Shown: positions 1 through 5,085 of the stretch, piece by piece
Numbering within the stretch: the stretch's first letter is position 1
How the letters are laid out: every line of letters starts with the position of its first letter
DNA from: an uncultured Sulfitobacter sp.
Lineage (GTDB): Bacteria > Pseudomonadota > Alphaproteobacteria > Rhodobacterales > Rhodobacteraceae
Direction: 5' to 3'
Assembly (NCBI GenBank): GCA_937923365.1
Contig: CALAIJ010000094.1
Coordinates: forward strand, 1 to 5,085
DNA: 5,085 nucleotides
Position numbers and translations under genes: made by a program
Notes under the pieces: model-generated
Seen by the model: only the letters and a program-made list of their open reading frames with translations
The model's database searches: none
Told to the model about the DNA's origin: nothing

Positions 1-62
1 TCCGCCAAGGCGCGATGGCGGTCCTCGAAAAACGGCCAGCTCAGAAAGCTGCGGTCAGACAT
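1..62 (-). CDS. Acyl-CoA dehydrogenase, N-terminal fragment (runs off the left edge)
   Basis: Only the first 20 codons are present. Translation from the ATG at 62-60 begins MSDRSFLSWPFF and continues EDRHRALA to the window edge with no stop. I recognise this opening (FLSWPFFEDRHR) as typical of acyl-CoA dehydrogenases in alphaproteobacterial aromatic-CoA clusters; that is recall, not a search. A strong Shine-Dalgarno sequence, GGGAGGG at 77-71, lies 8 bases before the ATG, which supports the start. The gene follows the crotonase stop by 58 bases on the same strand with no visible terminator, so co-transcription is likely. Family members are FAD enzymes that introduce a 2,3 double bond into acyl-CoA thioesters and pass electrons to electron-transfer flavoprotein. 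Here the substrate would be an alicyclic or ring-derived CoA ester, which is inferred from the neighbours. The catalytic residues lie outside the window, so activity cannot be judged. Confidence 0.72.
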   Translation of the reverse strand, partial: MSDRSFLSWPFFEDRHRALA

Positions 63-70
63 GACCACGG

Positions 71-77
71 CCCTCCC
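71..77 (-). promoter_or_regulatory. Ribosome binding site of the acyl-CoA dehydrogenase fragment
   Basis: The minus strand reads GGGAGGG, 8 bases upstream of the ATG at 62. It is the feature that fixes the start of the truncated gene and shows that a new gene, not read-through from the crotonase, begins here. Confidence 0.65.
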
Positions 78-120
78 ATTTCACCCTTCCAATAAACTCA
101 AATTCCACTGCAGCCACGCG

Positions 121-921
121 TCAATCCCCCTCGAAAACAGGCCGTTCCTTGGCCACAAACGCCTTGTACGCACGCTCGAAATCGCCGGTTTGCATACAGA
201 TCGCCTGCGCCTGCGCTTCGGCTTCGATGGCCTGCTCGATGGACATGGACCATTCTTGCGCCAGCATGGTTTTGGTCATCATATGCGCAAAATTCGGACC
301 CGCCTGAATGCGCCTGGCCATCTCTTGCGCGCTGGCGTCGAGCTGGGCTGATGAAACCACCTGGTTGAAGAAGCCCCAGCGTTCGCCTTCCTCGGCGGAC
401 ATGGACCGCCCCGTGTAGAGCAACTCGGCCGCACGCGTTTGCCCGATAACCCGTGGCAGGATCGCGCAAGCGCCCATGTCGCAGCCTGCCAGACCGACGC
501 GGGTGAACAGGAAGGCTGTCTTGGCCTCCGTACTGGCAATCCGCAGGTCAGAGGCCATTGCGATGATTGCACCTGCGCCCACACAAATGCCGTCGACAGC
601 CGCAATCACAGGCTTGCCACAGTTCACAATAGCTTTGACCAGATCCCCGGTCATGCGGGTGAATTGCAGCAATTCCTTCATGTTCATACGGGTCAAAGGC
701 CCAATGATATCATGCACATCCCCGCCAGAGCTAAAGTTGCCACCATTGGAGGCAAAGACGACCACATCCACGTCATCCGCATAGACCAGATCGCGGAACC
801 AATCACGCAGCTCGGCGTAGCTGTCAAAGGTCAGCGGGTTTTTGCGGTCAGGCCGGTCCAGCCGCACCGTGGCAATCCGGCCTTCAATCTCACAAAGAAA
901 ATGCGTGACGTCACTGCGCAT
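121..921 (-). CDS. Crotonase-superfamily (enoyl-CoA hydratase-like) protein, atypical active site
   Basis: A 266-residue protein of normal crotonase length. I chose the ATG at 921 (MRSDVTHF) over the upstream in-frame ATGs at 954 and 939 because AAGGAAG at 934-928 sits 6 bases before it and homologous proteins begin near this point. The CoA/oxyanion segment is GGNFSSGGD (residues 60-68), and the second oxyanion segment is GICVGAGAI (111-119), followed by MASDLRIA and VGLAGCDMG. The two catalytic glutamates of classical hydratases (rat Glu144 and Glu164) align without gaps to Ile119 and Phe139. Simple hydration of an enoyl-CoA is therefore doubtful. Asp148 lies near the region that carries catalytic Asp in dienoyl-CoA isomerase and 4-chlorobenzoyl-CoA dehalogenase. 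The start overlaps the end of the MarR gene by 11 bases, so translational coupling is likely. By context it acts in the cytoplasm on a ring or ring-opened CoA ester after the flavoenzyme, possibly as an isomerase or ring hydrolase. The fold assignment is firm; the reaction is unknown. Confidence 0.9.
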   Translation of the reverse strand: MRSDVTHFLCEIEGRIATVRLDRPDRKNPLTFDSYAELRDWFRDLVYADDVDVVVFASNGGNFSSGGDVHDIIGPLTRMNMKELLQFTRMTGDLVKAIVNCGKPVIAAVDGICVGAGAIIAMASDLRIASTEAKTAFLFTRVGLAGCDMGACAILPRVIGQTRAAELLYTGRSMSAEEGERWGFFNQVVSSAQLDASAQEMARRIQAGPNFAHMMTKTMLAQEWSMSIEQAIEAEAQAQAICMQTGDFERAYKAFVAKERPVFEGD

Positions 922-1369
922 GAGCGGCTTCCTTTTCATCCTTGCTGTCTGCAAATGCGGTCAGGCGCGCGGCCATGGCGCGGGCCTCGGCAGCGGGCAC
1001 ATCGCGCAGCATCTCGTCGATCCAGCTTTCATGGGCGGCGGCCTGGCGCGTGAATTCGGCCTGCCCGCGCTGGGTGATCCGCAGGATCATCGCACGTCTG
1101 TCGCCCGGCACGGGCACCCGCTCCACCAAGCCTTCCTCGCCCAAGCGGTCCGCGATCCCCGTCACATTGCCGTTGGAGACGCGCAGGACATCTGAAAGCT
1201 GGCTCATCTTCAACCCGTCCGGATGCCGTGACAACGCCGACAGCACATCAAATCGCGGCAGGGTGGTTGCAAAATCACGCCGCAGATTGTCGCGGACGCG
1301 GTGCTCGATGCCCCGCACCACTTTGAGCAGCCGCAGCCAGAGCCGCACGCGATCCTTGGCGCCACTCAT
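911..1369 (-). CDS. MarR-family transcriptional regulator
   Basis: A 152-residue cytoplasmic DNA-binding protein of usual MarR length. Helical dimerisation segments occupy about residues 1-45 and 105-145. The winged helix-turn-helix runs from about 40 to 102: the recognition helix region is [19 protein letters not shown] (58-76), and the wing carries the hallmark DRR...LRITQRG (90-102). The ATG at 1369 overlaps the SDR stop as ATGA, which supports this start and suggests translational coupling. The gene sits inside the operon, not divergent from it, so it would be made together with the enzymes. MarR proteins in aromatic-CoA clusters commonly repress until an aryl-CoA thioester releases them. 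I infer that this one binds the inverted repeat at 4384-4408 and controls its own operon. Ligand and sign of regulation cannot be read from the sequence. Confidence 0.93.
   Translation of the reverse strand: MSGAKDRVRLWLRLLKVVRGIEHRVRDNLRRDFATTLPRFDVLSALSRHPDGLKMSQLSDVLRVSNGNVTGIADRLGEEGLVERVPVPGDRRAMILRITQRGQAEFTRQAAAHESWIDEMLRDVPAAEARAMAARLTAFADSKDEKEAAHAQ
928..934 (-). promoter_or_regulatory. Ribosome binding site deciding the crotonase start
   Basis: The minus strand reads AAGGAAG, 6 bases before the ATG at 921 and inside the last codons of the MarR gene. It favours the 266-residue product over the 277-residue reading from the ATG at 954. Confidence 0.6.
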
Positions 1370-2085
1370 ATCTCGCCGCCTGACACGCTCAGCGCATGGC
1401 CGTTAACGCTCGACGCGCCATCAGAGGCCAGAAAGGAAACCGCCGCCACCACTTCGGCCGGATCAATCATGCGTTTCATCGGATTGCCGCCCGTAATCAT
1501 CGCAGCGGCCTTTTCCCGAGTGACGTCGAATTTCGCCATCACCCCTTCGATAGCGGCATCCGCCATCGGCGTATCAACAAAGCCCGGGCACACCGCGTTG
1601 CACGTGATGCCGGACTTGGCCACCTCGATTGCCAAGGACCGCACAAGCCCCAAAACCCCGTGTTTGGACGCCGAATAAGCAGAGATGTTGCTGCCCCCTT
1701 GCAAGCTCGCAGTCGAGGCGATGGCAATCAACCGCCCGCCCGTCTGCATTTGCGCCAAGGCTTCGCGGAACGTAAGGAAAACGCCGGTCAGGTTCACATT
1801 AATCACATTGTTCCAGTCTGCCAGCGACAGATCGCGGACCTTACCCGAAGCGCCCGCACCGGCGTTGGCAATCACCACCTCATAGGGTTGGTCGAACAGC
1901 GCTTTCACCGAGGCTTCATCCCCGACATCCAATGCCCTGCAAACCATATCGGTGTCGCCTTTGGTTTCCTCCAACGCGTCCATGCGCCGTCCTGCAATGG
2001 TGACGCGCCCGCCAGAGGCTGCAAAGGACCGCGCAATCGCGCGTCCAATGCCGGAGCCGCCACCAGTGACCAAAATCTGTCTCAT
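1366..2085 (-). CDS. Short-chain dehydrogenase/reductase (SDR), 3-oxoacyl-ACP reductase-like
   Basis: A 239-residue classical SDR. The Rossmann nucleotide-binding motif is TGGGSGIG (residues 7-14), the NAG motif is at 74-76, and the active-site Asn is probably N98 in NVNLTG. The catalytic triad is Ser124, Tyr137 and Lys141 (YSASK), followed by the conserved PGFVDTPM (167-174) and the C-terminal LSVSGGEI. All hallmarks are intact, so it should be an active NAD(P)H oxidoreductase; AGRR after the second strand is compatible with NADP(H) but does not prove it. The ATG at 2085 overlaps the flavoenzyme stop as ATGA, with a GGAG-type site just upstream. Many members of this subgroup are labelled FabG-like by default. 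Context instead suggests oxidation or reduction of a hydroxyl/keto group on the ring produced by the flavoenzyme, or of a 3-hydroxyacyl-CoA made later. The exact substrate is inference. Confidence 0.93.
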   Translation of the reverse strand: MRQILVTGGGSGIGRAIARSFAASGGRVTIAGRRMDALEETKGDTDMVCRALDVGDEASVKALFDQPYEVVIANAGAGASGKVRDLSLADWNNVINVNLTGVFLTFREALAQMQTGGRLIAIASTASLQGGSNISAYSASKHGVLGLVRSLAIEVAKSGITCNAVCPGFVDTPMADAAIEGVMAKFDVTREKAAAMITGGNPMKRMIDPAEVVAAVSFLASDGASSVNGHALSVSGGEI

Positions 2086-4373
2086 ACTTTTTCCATCTCC
2101 GCCGCTTTGTCAGCCAGACGCCATAGCTGATCGCGCCCTGCTTCGTAGGGAGCGGGCCACTCAGCGTGGCGGTCGCCAATCTCGGCGCCTGCCCGCAAGG
2201 TCCAGTATGGGTCCGTCAGATGTGGTCGTGCAAGGCAAACAAGATCGGCCCGCCCCGCCATCAGGATGGAGTTCACGTGATCGGGCTCGAATATGTTGCC
2301 GACTGCCATCGTCTTGATCCCGCCTTCGTTGCGGATACGGTCGGAAAACGGCGTCTGGAACATGCGCCCGTAGACGGGCTGCCCTTGGGTCGAGGTCTGC
2401 CCGGCGGAGACGTCGATGATATCAGCGCCTGCTTCCTCGAACTTCGCGGCAATCAGCACAGCCTCTTCGGGGGTCACCCCATCGTCGCCGGCCCAGTCGT
2501 TGGCCGAGATGCGCACAGCCATCGGTCGGTCGTCCGGCCACGCGGCCCTCATCGCTGCAAAGACCTCCAACGGATAGGCCATGCGGTTTTCCAGACTGCC
2601 GCCGTAGTCATCGGTACGCGTATTGCTGAGCGGCGAGATGAAGCTGGAGATGAAATAGCCATGCGCCGCATGAAGCTCGATCATGTCAAAGCCTGCACGC
2701 GCAGCCATCTCTGCTGCGGCCACGAAATCATCGCGGATGCGGTCCATATCCGCCCGCGTCGCTTCGCGGGGTGTGGCGTTCGCCTCTGACCAGGGGATCG
2801 CAGAAGCGGACACCAGCGGCCAATTGTCCGAGGCCAGCGGCGTATCCATGCCCTCCCAGCCTACGTTGGTCGATCCTTTGCGGCCCGCATGCCCGATCTG
2901 GCAGCAGATTTTCGCGTCTGTCTCTGCGTGCACGAAATCGGTGAGCCGCCGCCAAGCGGCTTCGTGCTCTGGCGCGTAAAGCCCCGGACAGCCCGGCGTG
3001 ATCCGCCCCTCGGCCGACACGCATGTCATCTCCGTATAGACCAGCCCCGCCCCGCCCTTTGCACGTTCGCCGTAGTGGATCAGATGCCAGTCCTTGGGGG
3101 TGCCCTCCACCGCCTTGTACTGTGCCATGGGCGAGACGACGATGCGGTTCTCCAGCGTCATATCGCGCAGCTTGAACGGGGCAAACATGGGCGCCCGCGC
3201 AGGGCCGTTGGCCCCTGCACCTGCCTGTTCCATGAACCACGCCTCGGCCCCTGCCAGCCAGTCAGGGTCGCGCTGGCGCAGGTTCTCGTGGCTGATCCGC
3301 TGGCTGCGCGTCAGCATGGAGTAATTGAGCTGCACAGGATCCAGATCAAGGTAGCGCTCCACATCCTCGAACCATTCGACCGAGTTGCGGGCGGCTGATT
3401 GCAGGCGCAGAACTTCCAAACGGCGGGACGCCTCATAGGCCTGAAACGCCGTCTCCAAATGCGCATCCGCATCGACGTGTTTCGCCAAAGAGATCGCCGA
3501 TTCAAGCGCCAGTTTGGTCCCCGATCCAATCGAAAAGTGCGCAGTGGCCGAAGCATCGCCCAAGAGCACCACATTCTTGTGGCTCCAGTGTTCGCACAGC
3601 ACGCGGGGGAAGTGAATCCACGCGGACCCGCGGATGTGGTTGGCGTTGGTCATCAGCGCATGGCCGCCAAGATGGTCTTTGAAGACCTCCTCGCAGATCG
3701 CAATGCTTTCTGCCTGGGACATGTCCGCAAAGCCGTAATTGTCATAGGTCTGCTGGCTGCATTCCACCAGAAACGTGGCCGTGTCGTCGTCAAACTGGTA
3801 CGCATGCACCCAAAGCCAGCCTTTATCCGTCTTCTCGAATATGAAGGTAAAGGCATCATCGAATTTCTGGTGCGTCCCCAGCCAGACAAAAGGGCATTTG
3901 CGCACATCCACGTCAGGCTTGAAGGCGTCCTCAAACTCCATCCGTGTTTTGGAGTTGAGGCCGTCGCAGGCCACCACCAGATCGTAGTCGTCCATATAGG
4001 CACTGGCCGCGAGAACTTCGGTTTCGAATTGAAGGTCAACACCCAGTGTGCGTGCACGGTTTTGCAGGATCATCAGCAATCGGTGCCGCCCGATGCCACA
4101 AAACCCGTGGCCGGACGAGGTGATCTTGTGCCCTTTATGGACCAGCGCGATATCATCCCAATAGGCGAAATGGCTGCGGATTTCTGCCGCGGAAACAGGG
4201 TCGTTCAGCTCCAGATTATCCAGTGTCTCATCCGACAGCACCACGCCCCAACCAAAGGTATCATCGGCCTTGTTGCGCTCAAGGACGGTGACGTCGGCCT
4301 CCGGCTGGCGCAGCTTGAGGGAGATGGCGAAGTAAAGACCCGCAGGCCCTCCGCCCAGACAAATCGCACGCAT
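2082..4373 (-). CDS. abmG: Bifunctional flavoenzyme: aryl-CoA monooxygenase fused to OYE-type reductase (2-aminobenzoyl-CoA / salicylyl-CoA type)
   Basis: A 763-residue fusion. The N-terminal half (about 1-385) is an FAD monooxygenase of the p-hydroxybenzoate hydroxylase type: GGGPAGL (7-13), the DG motif LVVACDG (132-138) and the GD motif [12 protein letters not shown] (268-279). The C-terminal half (about 395-750) is an Old Yellow Enzyme-like FMN reductase: [12 protein letters not shown] (408-419), HAGRKG (495-500), ELHAAHGY (566-573), YGGSLENR (590-597) and [10 protein letters not shown] (715-724). This pairing and length match 2-aminobenzoyl-CoA monooxygenase/reductase (ABMG/ACMR), which hydroxylates 2-aminobenzoyl-CoA at C5 and then reduces the ring; databases often label such proteins salicylyl-CoA 5-hydroxylase/oxidoreductase. 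Substrate choice cannot be settled from sequence, so the symbol is by family resemblance. I chose the ATG at 4373 (MRAICLGGG) over an in-frame GTG at 4394 because AAAGGGGGAG precedes it, homologues begin there, and the GTG lies within the predicted operator. It is the first gene of the operon, soluble and cytoplasmic, using NAD(P)H and O2. Confidence 0.93.
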   Translation of the reverse strand: MRAICLGGGPAGLYFAISLKLRQPEADVTVLERNKADDTFGWGVVLSDETLDNLELNDPVSAAEIRSHFAYWDDIALVHKGHKITSSGHGFCGIGRHRLLMILQNRARTLGVDLQFETEVLAASAYMDDYDLVVACDGLNSKTRMEFEDAFKPDVDVRKCPFVWLGTHQKFDDAFTFIFEKTDKGWLWVHAYQFDDDTATFLVECSQQTYDNYGFADMSQAESIAICEEVFKDHLGGHALMTNANHIRGSAWIHFPRVLCEHWSHKNVVLLGDASATAHFSIGSGTKLALESAISLAKHVDADAHLETAFQAYEASRRLEVLRLQSAARNSVEWFEDVERYLDLDPVQLNYSMLTRSQRISHENLRQRDPDWLAGAEAWFMEQAGAGANGPARAPMFAPFKLRDMTLENRIVVSPMAQYKAVEGTPKDWHLIHYGERAKGGAGLVYTEMTCVSAEGRITPGCPGLYAPEHEAAWRRLTDFVHAETDAKICCQIGHAGRKGSTNVGWEGMDTPLASDNWPLVSASAIPWSEANATPREATRADMDRIRDDFVAAAEMAARAGFDMIELHAAHGYFISSFISPLSNTRTDDYGGSLENRMAYPLEVFAAMRAAWPDDRPMAVRISANDWAGDDGVTPEEAVLIAAKFEEAGADIIDVSAGQTSTQGQPVYGRMFQTPFSDRIRNEGGIKTMAVGNIFEPDHVNSILMAGRADLVCLARPHLTDPYWTLRAGAEIGDRHAEWPAPYEAGRDQLWRLADKAAEMEKV

Positions 4374-4375
4374 GG

Positions 4376-4385
4376 CTCCCCCTTT
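4376..4385 (-). promoter_or_regulatory. Ribosome binding site of the flavoenzyme gene
   Basis: The minus strand reads AAAGGGGGAG, ending 2 bases before the ATG at 4373. The purine core is strong though close to the start. It supports the ATG over the in-frame GTG at 4394. Its upstream end overlaps the outer flank of the inverted repeat, so a bound repressor would also sit beside it. Confidence 0.55.
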
Positions 4386-4408
4386 TGATGTCACTTGTTG
4401 ACATCCAA
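4384..4408. promoter_or_regulatory. Inverted repeat, probable MarR-type operator
   Basis: The perfect arms GATGTCA (4387-4393) and TGACATC (4399-4405) flank the 5-base spacer CTTGT. Beyond one mismatch (4386/4406) two further outer pairs match (TT at 4384-4385 with AA at 4407-4408), making 9 of 10 pairs over 25 bases. Size and symmetry fit a winged-helix dimer site. It covers the predicted transcription start and touches the -10 hexamer at 4407-4412, as expected for repression by occlusion. The MarR protein encoded two genes downstream is the natural candidate to bind it. The repeat is seen directly; the operator role is inferred. Confidence 0.6.
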
Positions 4409-4435
4409 GCTAGGGCAGTGCCGCAATTCGTTCAA
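4407..4435 (-). promoter_or_regulatory. Probable sigma-70 promoter of the aryl-CoA operon
   Basis: On the minus strand TTGAAC (4435-4430) serves as the -35 box and TAGCTT (4412-4407) as the -10 box, with an ideal 17-base spacer. Matches to TTGACA and TATAAT are only 4/6 and 3/6, so it would be weak to moderate alone. It lies in the only sizeable gap upstream of the operon, next to an AT-rich tract and an inverted repeat. The predicted transcription start is near 4398-4400, giving a leader of about 25 bases. Confidence 0.45.
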
Positions 4436-4438
4436 GGG

Positions 4439-4458
4439 AAAATATTTTAAGATTAAAG
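4439..4458 (-). promoter_or_regulatory. AT-rich UP-element-like tract upstream of the promoter
   Basis: This A/T-rich run contains the perfect 10-base palindrome AAAATATTTT (4439-4448) and stands out against high-GC surroundings. It begins 3 bases upstream of the -35 box, about -40 to -58 from the predicted start, where the RNA polymerase alpha subunit binds UP elements; an IHF or other architectural protein is an alternative. Function is inferred from composition and position. Confidence 0.35.
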
Positions 4459-4504
4459 CAACTGGCGCACAGCCCTCCCTTGACGGTGGAACGCAGCCAC
4501 GTTC

Positions 4505-4963
4505 TCAGGCGATCAGATGCACATCAAGGGTGTCAAACGGCGCCTCGTCCTGACCAAAGAGGGCGCAAGAAGACAGCCGTTCAAGGATACCCAGCATATC
4601 GCTTGAGTTCTGGTAGGTCATTTTGGTTTCCGTACCGAACATCTGTGCTGTGATATCACCGTCGAGATAGCTGGTGTATCCATAGCTGCCCACGTCCATT
4701 TCCAGATAGACGGCGTGGACAAGGCCTGTGCCAATAGGACAGGCCCCCGTCCATTGCATGATCTTGTCCATGCCGAAGACCCAGTGCATCGCACTCCATG
4801 ATACCGCGCCAGCGGGCTTGCCAGATACGGCCGCGTAAAAGCGCGAAGGTGTTTCAGCCTGTAGGGATTTCTTTCCGCCATAAAGGTGGTCCGTCAGCGC
4901 GTCGAGCAGGCGGGCATGAAAGTCCGATATCAATATCGCCATTGACCTTGGGATTCTCGCCAT
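4505..4963 (-). CDS. Hypothetical protein of about 152 residues
   Basis: I do not recognise this protein. It reads from ATG 4963 (MARIPRSMAIL) to TGA at 4505-4507. Other possible starts are TTG at 4978 and ATG at 4942 (MAILISDFHARLL); none has a convincing ribosome site, although AAGG lies 3 bases before 4942, so the start is uncertain. There is no clear signal peptide, membrane segment or known metal-binding motif. The middle is rich in aromatic residues and glycine (SWSAMHWVFGMDK, then GSYGYTSYLDGD), and the end is acidic and hydrophobic (DTLDVHLIA), suggesting a small soluble alpha/beta domain. Two ATA codons close together near the start (within ATG GCG ATA TTG ATA) are unusual for a high-GC genome and may hint at a different origin. 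It lies upstream of the operon on the same strand, but the operon has its own promoter, so a functional link is unproven. Confidence 0.6.
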   Translation of the reverse strand: MARIPRSMAILISDFHARLLDALTDHLYGGKKSLQAETPSRFYAAVSGKPAGAVSWSAMHWVFGMDKIMQWTGACPIGTGLVHAVYLEMDVGSYGYTSYLDGDITAQMFGTETKMTYQNSSDMLGILERLSSCALFGQDEAPFDTLDVHLIA

Positions 4964-5046
4964 GGAGTTTTCTTTCAATTCAACTTGGGCGGGCGCCGTC
5001 AGGTAGCCACAGGATCCTTACACCAAGGCCCTTCCGGTGGCGTGCA

Positions 5047-5085
5047 CTAGCGCAAGCGAAGCTCGGTTGCGGCATCGAACACCAT
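5047..5085 (-). other. Possible C-terminal end of a gene entering from the right edge
   Basis: On the minus strand one frame is open from the window edge to TAG at 5047-5049, reading MVFDAATELRLR. It could be the last 12 residues of a longer gene that lies mostly outside the window, or an unused short frame. Thirty-nine bases are too few to identify it. The stretch 4964-5046 downstream of it shows no gene, hairpin terminator or repeat that I can support. Confidence 0.2.

Noticed and set aside
63..120. A terminator or separate promoter between the crotonase and the acyl-CoA dehydrogenase
   Set aside because: No GC hairpin with a T-run and no convincing promoter hexamer pair is seen in these 58 bases; only the ribosome site at 71-77 is supported.
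439..1053. A 204-codon plus-strand open frame across the crotonase and MarR genes
   Set aside because: It spans the boundary of two well-supported minus-strand genes and shows no domain or ribosome site, so it is a codon-bias shadow.
3399..4388. A 329-codon open frame on the plus strand opposite the flavoenzyme N-terminal half
   Set aside because: It lies wholly antisense to a gene with intact FAD motifs in a high-GC genome where long shadow frames are common; its translation is rich in Arg, His and Gln and shows no recognisable domain.
4392..4394. GTG as an upstream start for the flavoenzyme, adding 7 residues
   Set aside because: No ribosome site precedes it, the extra residues MTSKGGA are encoded by the ribosome-binding and operator sequence, and the FAD motif fits a start at MRAICLGGG.
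4489..4504. Hairpin GAACG-tggctg-CGTTC just after the stop of the hypothetical gene, as a terminator
   Set aside because: The stem is only 5 pairs and no T-run follows on the minus strand, so an intrinsic terminator is not supported.
4925..4938. Inverted repeat CGATAT-CA-ATATCG as a second operator
   Set aside because: It lies inside the hypothetical coding frame, bears no resemblance to the dyad at 4384-4408, and has no promoter hexamers around it; chance is the simpler explanation.
4979..5046. Possible insertion-sequence end between the right-edge tail and the hypothetical gene
   Set aside because: No matching inverted terminal repeat or target duplication is visible, and the 12-residue tail is too short to assign to a transposase.

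Overview
The window looks like part of an alphaproteobacterial chromosome or large plasmid, most likely from the Rhodobacteraceae/Roseobacter group. The grounds are high GC content, tight ATGA gene overlaps, and protein sequences resembling the aromatic acyl-CoA clusters of that group. This placement rests on recognition, not on a search. All real genes lie on the minus strand, so transcription runs from high to low coordinates.

Layout from right to left. At 5047-5085 there is only a short in-frame tail that may be the C-terminus of a gene entering from outside; 4964-5046 shows nothing recognisable. At 4505-4963 is an unrecognised protein of about 150 residues. The 131-base gap 4374-4504 holds an AT-rich tract, a plausible sigma-70 promoter and a perfect 7-5-7 inverted repeat over the predicted transcription start. 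From that promoter reads a compact operon: a two-domain flavoenzyme (flavin monooxygenase fused to an Old Yellow Enzyme-type reductase, the architecture of 2-aminobenzoyl-CoA monooxygenase/reductase) at 2082-4373; an SDR dehydrogenase at 1366-2085; a MarR-family regulator at 911-1369; a crotonase-fold (enoyl-CoA hydratase-like) protein at 121-921; and the first 20 codons of a probable acyl-CoA dehydrogenase at 1-62, running off the left edge. The first four genes overlap by 4, 4 and 11 bases, and the fifth follows after 58 bases.

Together the genes suggest aerobic breakdown of an aromatic acid as its CoA thioester. The fusion enzyme would hydroxylate and then reduce the ring of 2-aminobenzoyl-CoA or a relative such as salicylyl-CoA. 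The SDR, acyl-CoA dehydrogenase and crotonase would then process the dearomatised ring in a beta-oxidation-like manner. The MarR protein is the obvious candidate to bind the inverted repeat and respond to an aryl-CoA ligand. The CoA ligase expected for such a pathway is not in the window. The most notable points are the operator/promoter arrangement, a crotonase lacking both classical catalytic glutamates, and the unrecognised protein next to the operon.
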